Shown here: positions 31,411 through 40,630 of the stretch, piece after piece | How positions within the stretch are numbered: position 1 is the first letter of the stretch | Layout of the letters: the number at the start of each line of letters is the position of its first letter | From: Acidobacteriota bacterium | GTDB lineage: Bacteria; Acidobacteriota; Terriglobia; Acidiferrales; UBA7541 | Direction of reading: 5' to 3' | Length of the DNA stretch: 64,000 nucleotides | Assembly (NCBI GenBank): GCA_013289825.1 | Contig: JABCZF010000004.1 | Location: 141,842 to 205,841, forward strand | The notes under the pieces: model-generated | The model's database searches: none | What the model saw: only the letters and a program-made list of their open reading frames with translations | Told to the model about the DNA's origin: nothing | Translations under genes and position numbers: made by a program

Positions 31411-33405
31411 GTGAAATTATCGATGCGTGCGAGACTTTTTTGGCTTGGCTGCGCGACGGTTTTCGGTTGTGCCGCCATTTTTGCTCAGGCGCCAAAGCCC
31501 GTGGACACCAAGGCGGCCGCTGCTCCAACCAAACCAGCCCCTTCCGAAGACCCTGCGCCGAAGGCGCATGAGTTGACTGCCGACGACCTGGGCGCGTTTT
31601 TGGATGGTTTCATGCCGCAACAAATCGAGCACGCGGACATCGCAGGCGCGGTTGTGGCGGTGGTCAAGGATGGGAAACTGCTTTTCGCCAGGGGCTATGG
31701 GTACGCCGATGTTGAAAAGAAAGTGCCAGTTTCGCCGGAGACCACGCTGTTCCGCCCGGGATCGATTTCGAAGCTGTTCACGTGGACGGCGGTGATGCAG
31801 CAGGTTGAACTGGGCAAATTGGATTTGGATCGAGACGTAAACGACTATCTGGATTTCAAGATTCCGCCGGCGTTTGGAAAGCCCATCACGCTACGAAACA
31901 TCATGACGCACAGCACGGGTTTTGAAGAGACGGCCAAGGATCTGTTTGTCGCCTCAGCGGACGATCTGCGCCCTAACGCGGAGTATCTGCGCGTGCATAT
32001 GCCCACGAGGATTTTTCCGCCGGGAACCACTCCGGCGTACTCGAATTATGCAACCACCATGGCGGCCTATATCGTGGAGCGCGTGTCTGGCCAGAACTTC
32101 AACGACTACGTCGAGGAGCATTTTTTCAAACCGCTCGACATGATGCATGCGACGTTTCGCCAACCGCTGCCCGAGGCGCTGAAGCCGTTTATGTCCCAAG
32201 GTTACGTCCTCGGGTCGGGCGAGCCGAAGCCGTTCGAATTCGTCCAAGTTGCTCCTGCCGGTTCGCTTTCGGCGTCGGCCGTGGACATGACCCATTTCAT
32301 GGTCATGCACCTTCAGAATGGACGCTATGGGGATGTGCAAATCCTGAAGCCGGAGACTGCTGTCGAAATGCACGCACGGCAGGCGGGCTGGCCGCCGGCG
32401 ATGAACGCTATGGCGCTGGGATTTTATGAACAGTCGCGCAACGGCCACCGGCTGATCGGACATGGCGGAGACACAGTTTCCTTTCACAGCAATTTGCATT
32501 TAATTCTGGATTCTGGTGTTGGACTCTTCGTGTCGTACAACAGTCCGGGGCGGGCCGAGATCGATCCGCGAGGTTCGTTGTTCGATAAATTCATGGACCG
32601 TTATTTTCCCGGCGCTCCGCCAACTGATCCGGTGCTTGCCACCGCTGGCGAGGATGCGCGAAGTGTCGCCGGTACTTATGAAGTCAGCCGCCGATTTGAA
32701 ACCAATGTTTTAGCAGTGACTACCGCGCTGGGCGAGACAAAAGTCAGCGTCAATCCACGAGACAACACCATCTCGGTGGCAGGGTTTAAAGGGTTGAACC
32801 AGCAGCCGCTGCATTTCCGAGAAATATCTCCGATGGTGTTTCGCGAAGTGGACGGGCACGCGAAGATTGCGTTCGTGGGCGACCCCCTGGGCCGGCGCGT
32901 TGCATATATCGACTACCCATTCATGGTGTTTCAGCAGGTGAGCAATGCGCTTGATAAGCAGATGGTGAATTACGTCATCATGGGGTTCAGTTTGAGCGTG
33001 ATCGGGCTGACTTTGCTGCTGTGGCCGATCGGCGCGATGATTCGAAAACATTATGGGAGGCCGCTCACTTTGGATCCCAGCGCGAAACGGTTGCGGATGC
33101 TGGTGCGGCTGGTTTGCTTTGGCGCCGTCGCTTTTGTCGTGGGGCTGCTGATCTTCGTCAGCAAAACCAGCGAGCCGTCGGGGTTGTCAGAGCGGGGCGA
33201 TACCTGGCTGCATCTTCTGCAGGTGGTTGGCCTATTGGCTGGTCTGGGATCGCTTATTGCGATTTACAACAGCCTGAAATCGTGGGGTGACGGGCAGCAA
33301 TGGTTCTGGAATAAAATCTGGAACACGCTTCTCGCGATCAGTTGCGTCGGCTTTTTCTGGTTTATTTATCATTGGCACTTGCTGAATTTCCATCTGAATT
33401 ACTGA
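31411..33405 (+). CDS. Serine beta-lactamase-fold hydrolase with C-terminal membrane helices
   Basis: About 664 residues, starting at GTG 31411 with GGGAGG eight bases upstream. A signal peptide or anchor (about 8-30) precedes the class C beta-lactamase/PBP4-like domain: S118 and K121 in GSISKLF, the tyrosine motif YSNY near residue 211, and a GHGGDT motif in the K-T-G-equivalent position. About 100 residues of linker sheet follow, then three to four membrane helices from about residue 530 to the end. The fused membrane part is not typical of antibiotic-degrading enzymes and suggests a peptidase or esterase tied to the envelope. A BlaI-like palindrome lies at 31317-31330. Confidence 0.85.
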   Translation: MKLSMRARLFWLGCATVFGCAAIFAQAPKPVDTKAAAAPTKPAPSEDPAPKAHELTADDLGAFLDGFMPQQIEHADIAGAVVAVVKDGKLLFARGYGYADVEKKVPVSPETTLFRPGSISKLFTWTAVMQQVELGKLDLDRDVNDYLDFKIPPAFGKPITLRNIMTHSTGFEETAKDLFVASADDLRPNAEYLRVHMPTRIFPPGTTPAYSNYATTMAAYIVERVSGQNFNDYVEEHFFKPLDMMHATFRQPLPEALKPFMSQGYVLGSGEPKPFEFVQVAPAGSLSASAVDMTHFMVMHLQNGRYGDVQILKPETAVEMHARQAGWPPAMNAMALGFYEQSRNGHRLIGHGGDTVSFHSNLHLILDSGVGLFVSYNSPGRAEIDPRGSLFDKFMDRYFPGAPPTDPVLATAGEDARSVAGTYEVSRRFETNVLAVTTALGETKVSVNPRDNTISVAGFKGLNQQPLHFREISPMVFREVDGHAKIAFVGDPLGRRVAYIDYPFMVFQQVSNALDKQMVNYVIMGFSLSVIGLTLLLWPIGAMIRKHYGRPLTLDPSAKRLRMLVRLVCFGAVAFVVGLLIFVSKTSEPSGLSERGDTWLHLLQVVGLLAGLGSLIAIYNSLKSWGDGQQWFWNKIWNTLLAISCVGFFWFIYHWHLLNFHLNY

Positions 33406-33460
33406 GCGGGGGCGCCGGAAGATCCAACTGCGGGGACCAGGTGTAGGGTAATTCTGCGCT

Positions 33461-34132
33461 TCACTGGCTCAGCGCGGGGAGAGCGACGAGCAAAGCTTTT
33501 GCCCCATTCCAAAGAATCTGCACGCCGATACAGACCAATAAGAATGACGAGAGGCGCAGGATGACGCCCATCGCCGTGGCCCCCAGTGCGCGTGCCAGGC
33601 GATCCGAAAAACCGTAGCAGAGAAAGATGCTGATGGCGATGATGGTGCACCCCATGAAGATTGCGAGCATGCCCAGAAGATTCCAGCCATGGTGACGGGG
33701 CACGTTGGCTCCGAGAGTGATGGCCACGGAAATCGAACCGGGACCAACGGTCAGCGGCAGCGTCAGCGGATAGAAGGCGTTCTTGAACTCGTCGCGAGGG
33801 CCGACTTTTTTGCGGACCTTTCCTTCGCGGTCGTCATCGTCATCGTCGCTGCGATTCAGCATGGCCCAGCCGGTGGAAACCACGATGAGTCCGCCGCCGA
33901 CCTGCACGACCGGCAGGGAAATGCCGAAGAAGCTGAGGATGTGGGTTCCCACCAGGCAGGAACTAAGCAAAAGAAAAAAACTGTTCATGGCCACGCGGCG
34001 CGAGAGGGCGCGGCGCGCGTGAGCCGAGTAACCCCGCGTCAGAGTGAGGAAAATAGGGCTGCCGCCCAACGGGTTGACGATGGGGAACAACGCGCTGAGG
34101 ATCAAGAGAGTGCTTTTTGCGGCTTCGAGCAA
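33461..34132 (-). CDS. MarC family integral membrane protein
   Basis: Protein of 223 residues with six predicted membrane helices. Family motifs include FPIVNPLGGSPIFL near the N-terminus, FFGISLPVVQVGGGLIV and a central FYPLTLPLTVGPGSISVAITLGA. A charged loop rich in aspartate (DDDDDDREGK, about 115-125) separates the two halves. The function of MarC proteins is not settled, and the old link to antibiotic resistance is doubtful. It converges with the beta-lactamase-fold gene 55 bases away. Confidence 0.9.
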   Translation of the reverse strand: MLEAAKSTLLILSALFPIVNPLGGSPIFLTLTRGYSAHARRALSRRVAMNSFFLLLSSCLVGTHILSFFGISLPVVQVGGGLIVVSTGWAMLNRSDDDDDDREGKVRKKVGPRDEFKNAFYPLTLPLTVGPGSISVAITLGANVPRHHGWNLLGMLAIFMGCTIIAISIFLCYGFSDRLARALGATAMGVILRLSSFLLVCIGVQILWNGAKALLVALPALSQ

Positions 34133-34236
34133 TCATAGTCTCCCAAGCTGAGAGTATAGCCGAGACAGATATGGGCATCACCACGCGCCACGAGATTGCG
34201 GCACGAATCTGTCCGAAAGATGGCAGCAAGAGGCTT

Positions 34237-34749
34237 TCAGGGCGATTGTGCGAGCACAAACTTCGCCGTTGTAACAGCCTGCCCAACGTGGCGCTGTGTG
34301 TGGTCGGCAATGTGCACCAAAAGGCCGCCTAGCGTCGTCGGGAGTTTGCGTCGGCCAACACCACGCGCGGTCTCCAGATCGGCGCGCGAAAGGCTGCGGA
34401 TGCGGGTTACACTCGTTGTCAGAGTCGCGGAAAGTTCGGCAAACAGTCCGTCTCGACTGGCTCCGGGCTCCAACTCCGATTTGAGGCCCGACAGTTGCTC
34501 CTCGTTTAGGGAACCACCCTCGGCGTAGGTCAGCAGGCGGTCCAGGCTCCGGGAAATGTGTCTCAAATGGAAAGCGACGGGAGCGATGTGCGCGGGCCGT
34601 CGATTTAACTGCTCATCGCTAAGCGGGCCACACCAGCGGTGCAAGTCTTCACTCGCGAGTTCCAGCGCGTGCAAGACGGCGCGATGAACGGCGGGGACTT
34701 CCCGAAGCGTGCCGCGCAGCCAGGGCTCTGGAACCCATTTCTCAGGCAT
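34237..34749 (-). CDS. DinB/YfiT-like putative metal-dependent protein
   Basis: Four-helix-bundle protein of 170 residues. The three conserved histidines expected for the metal site appear in LEL..EDLHRW (weak), AFHLRHISRSLDRLL and VHIADHTQRHVGQ. Family members include thiol transferases and stress proteins; no substrate can be read here. It stands alone, divergent from hpt. Confidence 0.85.
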   Translation of the reverse strand: MPEKWVPEPWLRGTLREVPAVHRAVLHALELASEDLHRWCGPLSDEQLNRRPAHIAPVAFHLRHISRSLDRLLTYAEGGSLNEEQLSGLKSELEPGASRDGLFAELSATLTTSVTRIRSLSRADLETARGVGRRKLPTTLGGLLVHIADHTQRHVGQAVTTAKFVLAQSP

Positions 34750-34950
34750 TGGCAGTGACCTCCTTCAAAGAATGGTCCCAAGTTTGATTATCTGCGAATT
34801 CAGGCGAAAAGAGACGATCGGCATCATGTCGCGCGAAATATTGGATGTACAAGGGGCAGCCAATGATTTGATTTTCGAGACTTTGGCAGATGAACCTTGC
34901 CGACGGACGAGGACGTGAGCTAGAGTCGCGGTTCCAGTTTGGGGAACACC

Positions 34951-35547
34951 ATGGCAACGAAGAAACCAACCAGTCGAAGCGCACACCATAGACCGGGCGA
35001 GAAGGTCAAGATCTTGATAACGCGAGACCGTATTCACCGGCGAATCTTAGAGATCGCCAAGCAAATTCGCGAGGACTTTCCGGACGAGCCGCTGCTCCTG
35101 GTAGGGGTACTGAAGGGCGCGGTGTTCTTTCTCTCTGATCTGGCGCGGGGCATCCAGGGCGAGGTGTCGCTTGATTTCATTGCCGTGTCGAGCTATGGAA
35201 AAGACACGAAAACTTCAGGGCAGGTAAGACTCACAAAAGATCTCGACGCCAGTATCGAGGGCCGGACGGTTATTGTGGTGGAAGATATTTTGGATACGGG
35301 GATGACGTTGCAATACCTTTTGCGGATTTTTGAACAGCGCAAACCGAAGCGGCTGCGCGTGGCGGTACTGTTGGACAAGCCAGAACGGCGCATCGCGGCG
35401 GTGCGGGCGGACTATGTGGGATTTAGCATCCCTAACGAATTTGTGGTCGGGTTTGGGCTGGACTATGCGGAGCGTTACCGCAATCTACAGGGAGTCGCAG
35501 TGCTCTCTCTGAAGGCGCAAGATAAAGCGGGAAAAGCAGACAAATAA
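34951..35547 (+). CDS. hpt: Hypoxanthine phosphoribosyltransferase
   Basis: Purine salvage enzyme of 198 residues converting hypoxanthine (and often guanine) with PRPP to the nucleotide. Key parts: LVGVLKGAVFFLSDLAR, the flexible loop start DFIAVSSYGKDTKTSG, the PRPP motif VIVVEDILDTGMTL and a late FVVGFGLDYAERYRNL. About 15 extra N-terminal residues are basic. ATG 34951 has GGGGAA upstream. Confidence 0.95.
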   Translation: MATKKPTSRSAHHRPGEKVKILITRDRIHRRILEIAKQIREDFPDEPLLLVGVLKGAVFFLSDLARGIQGEVSLDFIAVSSYGKDTKTSGQVRLTKDLDASIEGRTVIVVEDILDTGMTLQYLLRIFEQRKPKRLRVAVLLDKPERRIAAVRADYVGFSIPNEFVVGFGLDYAERYRNLQGVAVLSLKAQDKAGKADK

Positions 35548-35675
35548 GGGAACCGCGATACGCGGCGCAGTTTCTCGACTGAGCCGCCAGTGCCAATTTG
35601 GGATATCCCCACAGATCTGCCAAAAGACGATCCAGCCGCCGCCGCGGGGCTGCCTGCTATAATGATGTTGAGTTC

Positions 35676-37460
35676 ATGAATCCCGCCAACGAACATACAC
35701 AGGCGACGGCCACCGAAACGACGGCGACAGAAAAGACGGAGATTTCCGCCGAGGTTCTGAGTACGCTTGCCGAGATCGGGGAAGAGGTAAATTCTTCGCT
35801 CGATTTGGGCGAAGTGCTGGCGCGCACCGCAGCTCTGATTAAACGGCACATTGATTATGAAATTTTCGGCGTGCTGATGCTCGAAGGAGACGGCGCCTAT
35901 CTGAAGCATAGATTCTCGATCGGGTATGCGCGGGAGCTTGCGGACAATTTACTCGTTCCGATTGGGCAGGGAATTACCGGGACCGCGGCGGCCACCGGGC
36001 ATTCGGTGCGCGTGAGCGACACTTCAAAAGATGCGCGATATATCAACGCGATCGAGAGTGTGCGCTCCGAGCTGGCTGTGCCGTTGATGCTGCAGGGGAA
36101 ATGCGTCGGTGTGCTGGACATCCAAAGCCGACACTTAGATTATTTCACGCCGGACCAGCAGAGCATACTGACGCTCCTGGCTAGCCGTCTGGCGGTCGCC
36201 ATTGACAATGCGCGGTTGTTCCAACGCGTGCGAGCGCAGGCGGAGACATTGCTTCTGTTGAATGAAGTTGGACGGGAGACGAGCTCGATCCTCGACGTGG
36301 AGGAATTGTTGCGGCGTGCCGCGGAACAGATCAAGCGAGTGATCGACTACCAGATTTTAAGCATCATGCTTTATGACGAGGCGCAGAAAGTGTTCCGCCA
36401 CCGAGTGGATGTGAAGCATGGACAGCGCGTTCAGGGAAAGATGCGCGTGGCTGCGAGCGAAGGGATAGTGGGTGCCGCTGCAGTGTTGAAGGAGCCCGTC
36501 GTGGTTCCGGACGTGACTGTTGATTCGCGCTATTTGATGGTGAATCCGGAGACGCGTTCGGAATTGGCCATTCCCATGATGCACAAGGGGAAAGTCATTG
36601 GTGTGCTGGACCTCGAGAGCCCGCAACTAAACTATTTTACTGAGGATCACGTGCAGACGTTGTCGATTCTCGGAGCCAATCTTGCCATTGCTCTGGAAAA
36701 TGCGCGGCTGTACGAGCAAGTGGCTCGCGATGAGGCGCGATTGGAGCGTGATCTACAAGCCGCGAAGCGCATTCAAGGCGCGCTCTTGCGGCCCGTGCCG
36801 ACCGAGGATTTTGGCTTAGACATTGCGGCACGCTATCTTTCGGCTAGGGAAGTGTGCGGCGATTTGTACGAATTCCTGCGCTATGGGCCTCAACAGCTCG
36901 GGATCGCGCTGGGCGACGTCAGCGGGAAGGGAACTGCTGCGGCGCTCTATGGCGCCGTGGCGATTGGCATTATGCGTAGTCTTGCCCCGCAGAAACTTCA
37001 GCCAGCGGAGTTGCTCAAGCAGATGAACCAAATCGTCGGCGAGAGGCGCATCGAGGGGCGCTTCATGACCGCGTGTTTCGCGACGTGGCAGAGGGGCCGC
37101 AGCAAGCTGCGCGTGGCAAACGCGGGGCAGTCGCAACCGTTGCTCTATAAGGATGGGCGGTGCGACAAGATTGCGCTTACGGGATTCCCACTCGGGATTT
37201 TTGAGGAAGTCAGCTACGACGAGTGGGGCGTGTCACTAAACCCTGGCGATATTTTGGTTTTTCATTCTGACGGGATCGCGGAGACCAGTAACAGTGAGGG
37301 GCAGTTTTTCGGAACGGAGAAGCTGCGCCTGCTCATCGAGCAACAGCATGAAGTCAGCGCCACGGAGATGGCTGACCTGATTTTGCGTGAGGTGGATTGG
37401 TTTGCGCAGAGTGCGCCGTTGGCGGATGACCGGACCCTAGTAGTGTTGAAGGTGCGATGA
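35676..37460 (+). CDS. GAF-GAF-SpoIIE serine phosphatase (RsbU-like)
   Basis: Cytoplasmic regulator of 594 residues. Two GAF domains (about 28-180 and 195-355) repeat the theme SELA(V/I)PM(M)..GK.(V/I)GVLD(I/L)(Q/E)S and may bind a small ligand. A coiled linker (ARDEARLERDLQAAKRIQGALL) leads to the PP2C/SpoIIE domain (about 390-594) with GDLYEF, LGDVSGKGTAAALYGA, ANAGQSQPLLY, FHSDGIAETSN and DDRTLVVLKVR holding metal ligands. Such enzymes dephosphorylate anti-anti-sigma proteins. Its stop overlaps the lysA start as ATGA, an unexpected pairing. Confidence 0.92.
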   Translation: MNPANEHTQATATETTATEKTEISAEVLSTLAEIGEEVNSSLDLGEVLARTAALIKRHIDYEIFGVLMLEGDGAYLKHRFSIGYARELADNLLVPIGQGITGTAAATGHSVRVSDTSKDARYINAIESVRSELAVPLMLQGKCVGVLDIQSRHLDYFTPDQQSILTLLASRLAVAIDNARLFQRVRAQAETLLLLNEVGRETSSILDVEELLRRAAEQIKRVIDYQILSIMLYDEAQKVFRHRVDVKHGQRVQGKMRVAASEGIVGAAAVLKEPVVVPDVTVDSRYLMVNPETRSELAIPMMHKGKVIGVLDLESPQLNYFTEDHVQTLSILGANLAIALENARLYEQVARDEARLERDLQAAKRIQGALLRPVPTEDFGLDIAARYLSAREVCGDLYEFLRYGPQQLGIALGDVSGKGTAAALYGAVAIGIMRSLAPQKLQPAELLKQMNQIVGERRIEGRFMTACFATWQRGRSKLRVANAGQSQPLLYKDGRCDKIALTGFPLGIFEEVSYDEWGVSLNPGDILVFHSDGIAETSNSEGQFFGTEKLRLLIEQQHEVSATEMADLILREVDWFAQSAPLADDRTLVVLKVR

Positions 37461-38866
37461 GCGCGCTGGCAGCCAATTTGCGCAAAAACTTGACATTTGT
37501 CGACCCGGCCGAGTACACACCGCACTTCGCTTGGAAAAGACCCTCCCGGGAAACAGACGTCGAGCGCGTTTTTTGCGAAAGCGTCGACCTAGTTACCGCC
37601 GCCGGGCAATTTGGCACGCCTACTTACCTCTATAGCAGCGCGGCGATTACCGATGCCTACCGCGAGTTCGACCGCGGCCTTAGCCAAATTCCCCGCACGA
37701 TATGTTTTGCCGTGAAGTCTAACGGGAACCTTTCGCTTTTGAATCATCTCAGAAAGTTGGGGAGTGGCTTTGACATTGTTTCCGGGGGCGAGCTTGAACA
37801 TTTGAGGCATCTCGGGGTTCCTGGCGACCGGATTGTGTTCTCGGGTGTAGGCAAGACCCGGTATGAGATCCGCGATGCTCTGCAATATTCGCCTGCCCGC
37901 AGGGGAGGCCTTGCCCATCCCGGCCGCGGGATTCTCCTGTTTAACGTCGAGTCGGAAGCGGAACTGGAAGTCCTACTGGAAGAATCAGAACGTCACATAA
38001 GGCGCGGGGGAAGGATTCCTTCTTTGGCGATTCGCGTCAATCCGGATGTTGCGGCCGGCGGCCACCCGCACATCGCCACCGGAAGCCACACTCACAAGTT
38101 CGGTCTTGATTGGCCGGAGGCTCGCCGGCTCTATCTGAAACACAAAGATTCAAAGTATCTGCACTGGAATGGAATCAGCGCGCACATCGGTTCGCAGATC
38201 GTTTCGCTCGATCCGTTTCGTCGCGCTTTTCGACGGATTGCGGGCTACGTATCGGAATTGCGGCGCGCGGGAATTCGTCTCGAGTACCTCGACTTGGGCG
38301 GCGGGCTGGGCGTGCGCTATACCACGGAGAAGACTCCAGGGCGTGAACAGTATGCGCGGATGGTGGCCGAATGCGTGCGGCCGCTTGGGTTGCACCTGCT
38401 GCTCGAGCCGGGGCGTTCGATCGTTGCGAGCGCCGGCATCTTGTTAACGAGAGTGATTTATACAAAACGGAACCGGGGGAAGACCTTTGTCGTCGTGGAT
38501 GCGGCAATGAATGATCTGCTGCGTCCAGCGCTTTATGGCGCAGTACATCCTATCACACGCATTGCGCGCGAAGCTGGCGATGGGAAGCTTTCAGCCGAGC
38601 GGGTTGATATCGTGGGGCCGGTCTGCGAGACCGGCGATTGCTTGATCCACGACTGGCCGCTTGGGGAAGTTAAGCCTGACGCTGTTCTGGCGATCTGGGT
38701 CGCGGGGGCCTACGGGATGACGCAGGCTTCCAACTACAATGCACGCACGCGTCCGAGCGAAGTTTTGATCGCAGGGACTCGCAGCAAGCTCATTCGGCGG
38801 CGTGAGACGCAGGACGACCTGCTTCGCACGGATCCGCTAGCGCCGACGCGACGGCGCCGCTCCTGA
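37457..38866 (+). CDS. lysA: Diaminopimelate decarboxylase
   Basis: PLP enzyme of 469 residues making L-lysine from meso-diaminopimelate. It carries the PLP lysine K87 in CFAVKSNGN, SGGELEHL, the HIGSQI histidine, the phosphate-binding EYLDLGGGLGVRY, the arginine/Glu region EPGRSIVASAGILLTRV and the CETGDCL cysteine motif with GAYGM near the end. About 45 extra N-terminal residues precede the usual start, and the C-terminus is arginine-rich. It is translationally coupled to the phosphatase gene upstream. Confidence 0.93.
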   Translation: MSALAANLRKNLTFVDPAEYTPHFAWKRPSRETDVERVFCESVDLVTAAGQFGTPTYLYSSAAITDAYREFDRGLSQIPRTICFAVKSNGNLSLLNHLRKLGSGFDIVSGGELEHLRHLGVPGDRIVFSGVGKTRYEIRDALQYSPARRGGLAHPGRGILLFNVESEAELEVLLEESERHIRRGGRIPSLAIRVNPDVAAGGHPHIATGSHTHKFGLDWPEARRLYLKHKDSKYLHWNGISAHIGSQIVSLDPFRRAFRRIAGYVSELRRAGIRLEYLDLGGGLGVRYTTEKTPGREQYARMVAECVRPLGLHLLLEPGRSIVASAGILLTRVIYTKRNRGKTFVVVDAAMNDLLRPALYGAVHPITRIAREAGDGKLSAERVDIVGPVCETGDCLIHDWPLGEVKPDAVLAIWVAGAYGMTQASNYNARTRPSEVLIAGTRSKLIRRRETQDDLLRTDPLAPTRRRRS

Positions 38867-38972
38867 TCAGGACGACCTTCAGGTTAACCGTGCCGCTCCG
38901 CACACTGTTTTTCGTAAGTGCGTGATCAGGAACGCGCCGAGGAGTTTGCCAAATACGCATTTTCTATAAGGG

Positions 38973-39848
38973 CTAGACCTCGCCCCACTTTAGTTTGTTG
39001 CGCAAGATCTCGAAATAGGACTTTTTGGGTGGTTGGATCAGCTTGAGGCATTGCGGGGAACGCCTGAGGCGGAGGCGGTCTTCGGATTGCATCGGGATGC
39101 CTTTTTGGCCGTCGAGAGTTAAGAAGACGGATTCGGCATTTCCTGCCAGCTTAACTTCGATGCTGGAAGAATCGCGGACTACGACGGGACGATCGGTGAG
39201 CGTGTGCGGGCAGATGGGAGTTATGACGAATGCTTCGACGGCGGGGTGAACGATTGGACCGCCTGCGGAGAGGGAATACGCGGTCGAGCCGGTGGGGGTG
39301 GCCAAGACCAGCCCGTCAGCGCGGTAACGGCAGACGAAGTCACCGTCGATGGACAGTTCGAGCTCAATCATGCGGGCCAGGGCGCTTTTGTTGACGACCG
39401 CATCGTTTAGGACGTGTTGGCGATCCAGGACTGTCTCCCCGCGCAGGTGTTCGACCTGCAGCATGACGCGCTCGCTCATCGATGACCTTCCGGCAAGCGT
39501 CTCCTCAAGCGCCGGGTAGAGTTCTTCGACGGTGAAACTCGTCAGGAAGCCCAGGCTGCCCATGTTGATGGGGAGAATGGGGATGCAACGTGGCGCGGCT
39601 ACGCGGGCGGCTGCGAGCAGCGTGCCGTCACCGCCGAGCACGAGAAGGATTTGCGCCTGATCGGCAAGCTCCTCGCGAGTGAAAGCCTTAGTAGGTGTGC
39701 GGAGAGCAGAAGCGGTCTCCTCGTCATAGATAACCCGCAGGCCGCGTGTTTCCAGCCATTGGAGCAGTTGTGGCACGACAGCGGAGAGGTTGGCCCGGCG
39801 CGGGCGCGAGATGACGCCGATCGTTTTGAAGAGTGGAGCGGGCTGCAT
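38973..39848 (-). CDS. nadK: NAD kinase
   Basis: Enzyme of 291 residues phosphorylating NAD to NADP. The signature LVLGGDGTLLAAARV, NMGSLGFLTSF, the NDAVVNKS asparagine-aspartate pair and the glycine-rich LATPTGSTAYSLSAGGPIVHP are all present. It is the last gene of a leftward operon beginning at 45185, 14 bases after tlyA. Confidence 0.96.
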   Translation of the reverse strand: MQPAPLFKTIGVISRPRRANLSAVVPQLLQWLETRGLRVIYDEETASALRTPTKAFTREELADQAQILLVLGGDGTLLAAARVAAPRCIPILPINMGSLGFLTSFTVEELYPALEETLAGRSSMSERVMLQVEHLRGETVLDRQHVLNDAVVNKSALARMIELELSIDGDFVCRYRADGLVLATPTGSTAYSLSAGGPIVHPAVEAFVITPICPHTLTDRPVVVRDSSSIEVKLAGNAESVFLTLDGQKGIPMQSEDRLRLRRSPQCLKLIQPPKKSYFEILRNKLKWGEV

Positions 39849-39862
39849 AATGGTCTGGGATT

Positions 39863-40615
39863 CTACTTCAGGACTCCTTTACGAGCGTGGAGAAAATACT
39901 CCTGATTACCCTTTGCGCCGGTTAGACGACTTGGCAGGACGTTTATGCAGGTCAGCGCGGAGGCGTCGGCGCATTTTCGTACGCTGGCGATGGCTTGGTC
40001 ATGCAGGTGAACGTCCTCGACGATTCCGCCTGGGCCAACGTCTTGGCGGCGGAGTTCGAATTGGGGTTTGATGAGAATAAGAAAATTCGCGCTTTCAGTC
40101 GCGCAAGCAGAAGCAGGAGCCAGTATTTTGCAGACGGAAATGAAGGATACGTCGGCGACAACGAGATCGACCTGCTCGGGGATGTCCGCGGGCTTCAATT
40201 CTCGCGCATTGCGTTCCATGACGACGACGCGCGAATCTTGCTGTAGCTTCCACGCGAGTTGGGCGACATTCACATCGACGGCATAGACTCGCGCTGCTCC
40301 CTTCTGCAGCAGGCAATCCGTGAACCCGCCGGTGGAGGCGCCGGCGTCGAGACAAACGAGGCCCGCTGGATTTATCGAAAAATCTCGAAGAGCGCCCTCA
40401 AGCTTTAAGCCTCCGCGGCTGGCATATTTTAGTTGACGGCCTTTCACCTCGATGCGGGCGTCGATGGAAACCGGCATTCCGGCCTTCTCGACGGCGATGT
40501 TGTTCACTCGGACTTCGCCGGCGAGGATTATCGCTTGCGCTTTTTGTTGTGATTCGGCGAGGCCGTGTTCGACGAGAAGAAGGTCGAGCCTCTTGCGTGC
40601 GGTTTTGGGTTTCAT
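39863..40615 (-). CDS. tlyA: TlyA family rRNA 2'-O-methyltransferase
   Basis: Protein of 250 residues with an N-terminal S4 RNA-binding domain (KRLDLLLVEHGLAESQQKAQAIILAGEV, about 7-65) and a Rossmann methyltransferase domain (DAGASTGGFTDCLLQKGA, VYAVDVN, DLVVADVSFISV). TlyA enzymes methylate cytidines of 16S and 23S rRNA. The annotated hemolysin name of older databases is misleading. It sits between the polyprenyl synthase and nadK genes, with gaps of 15 and 14 bases. Confidence 0.94.
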   Translation of the reverse strand: MKPKTARKRLDLLLVEHGLAESQQKAQAIILAGEVRVNNIAVEKAGMPVSIDARIEVKGRQLKYASRGGLKLEGALRDFSINPAGLVCLDAGASTGGFTDCLLQKGAARVYAVDVNVAQLAWKLQQDSRVVVMERNARELKPADIPEQVDLVVADVSFISVCKILAPASACATESANFLILIKPQFELRRQDVGPGGIVEDVHLHDQAIASVRKCADASALTCINVLPSRLTGAKGNQEYFLHARKGVLK

Positions 40616-40630
40616 GGTGCGTGGACTGCG

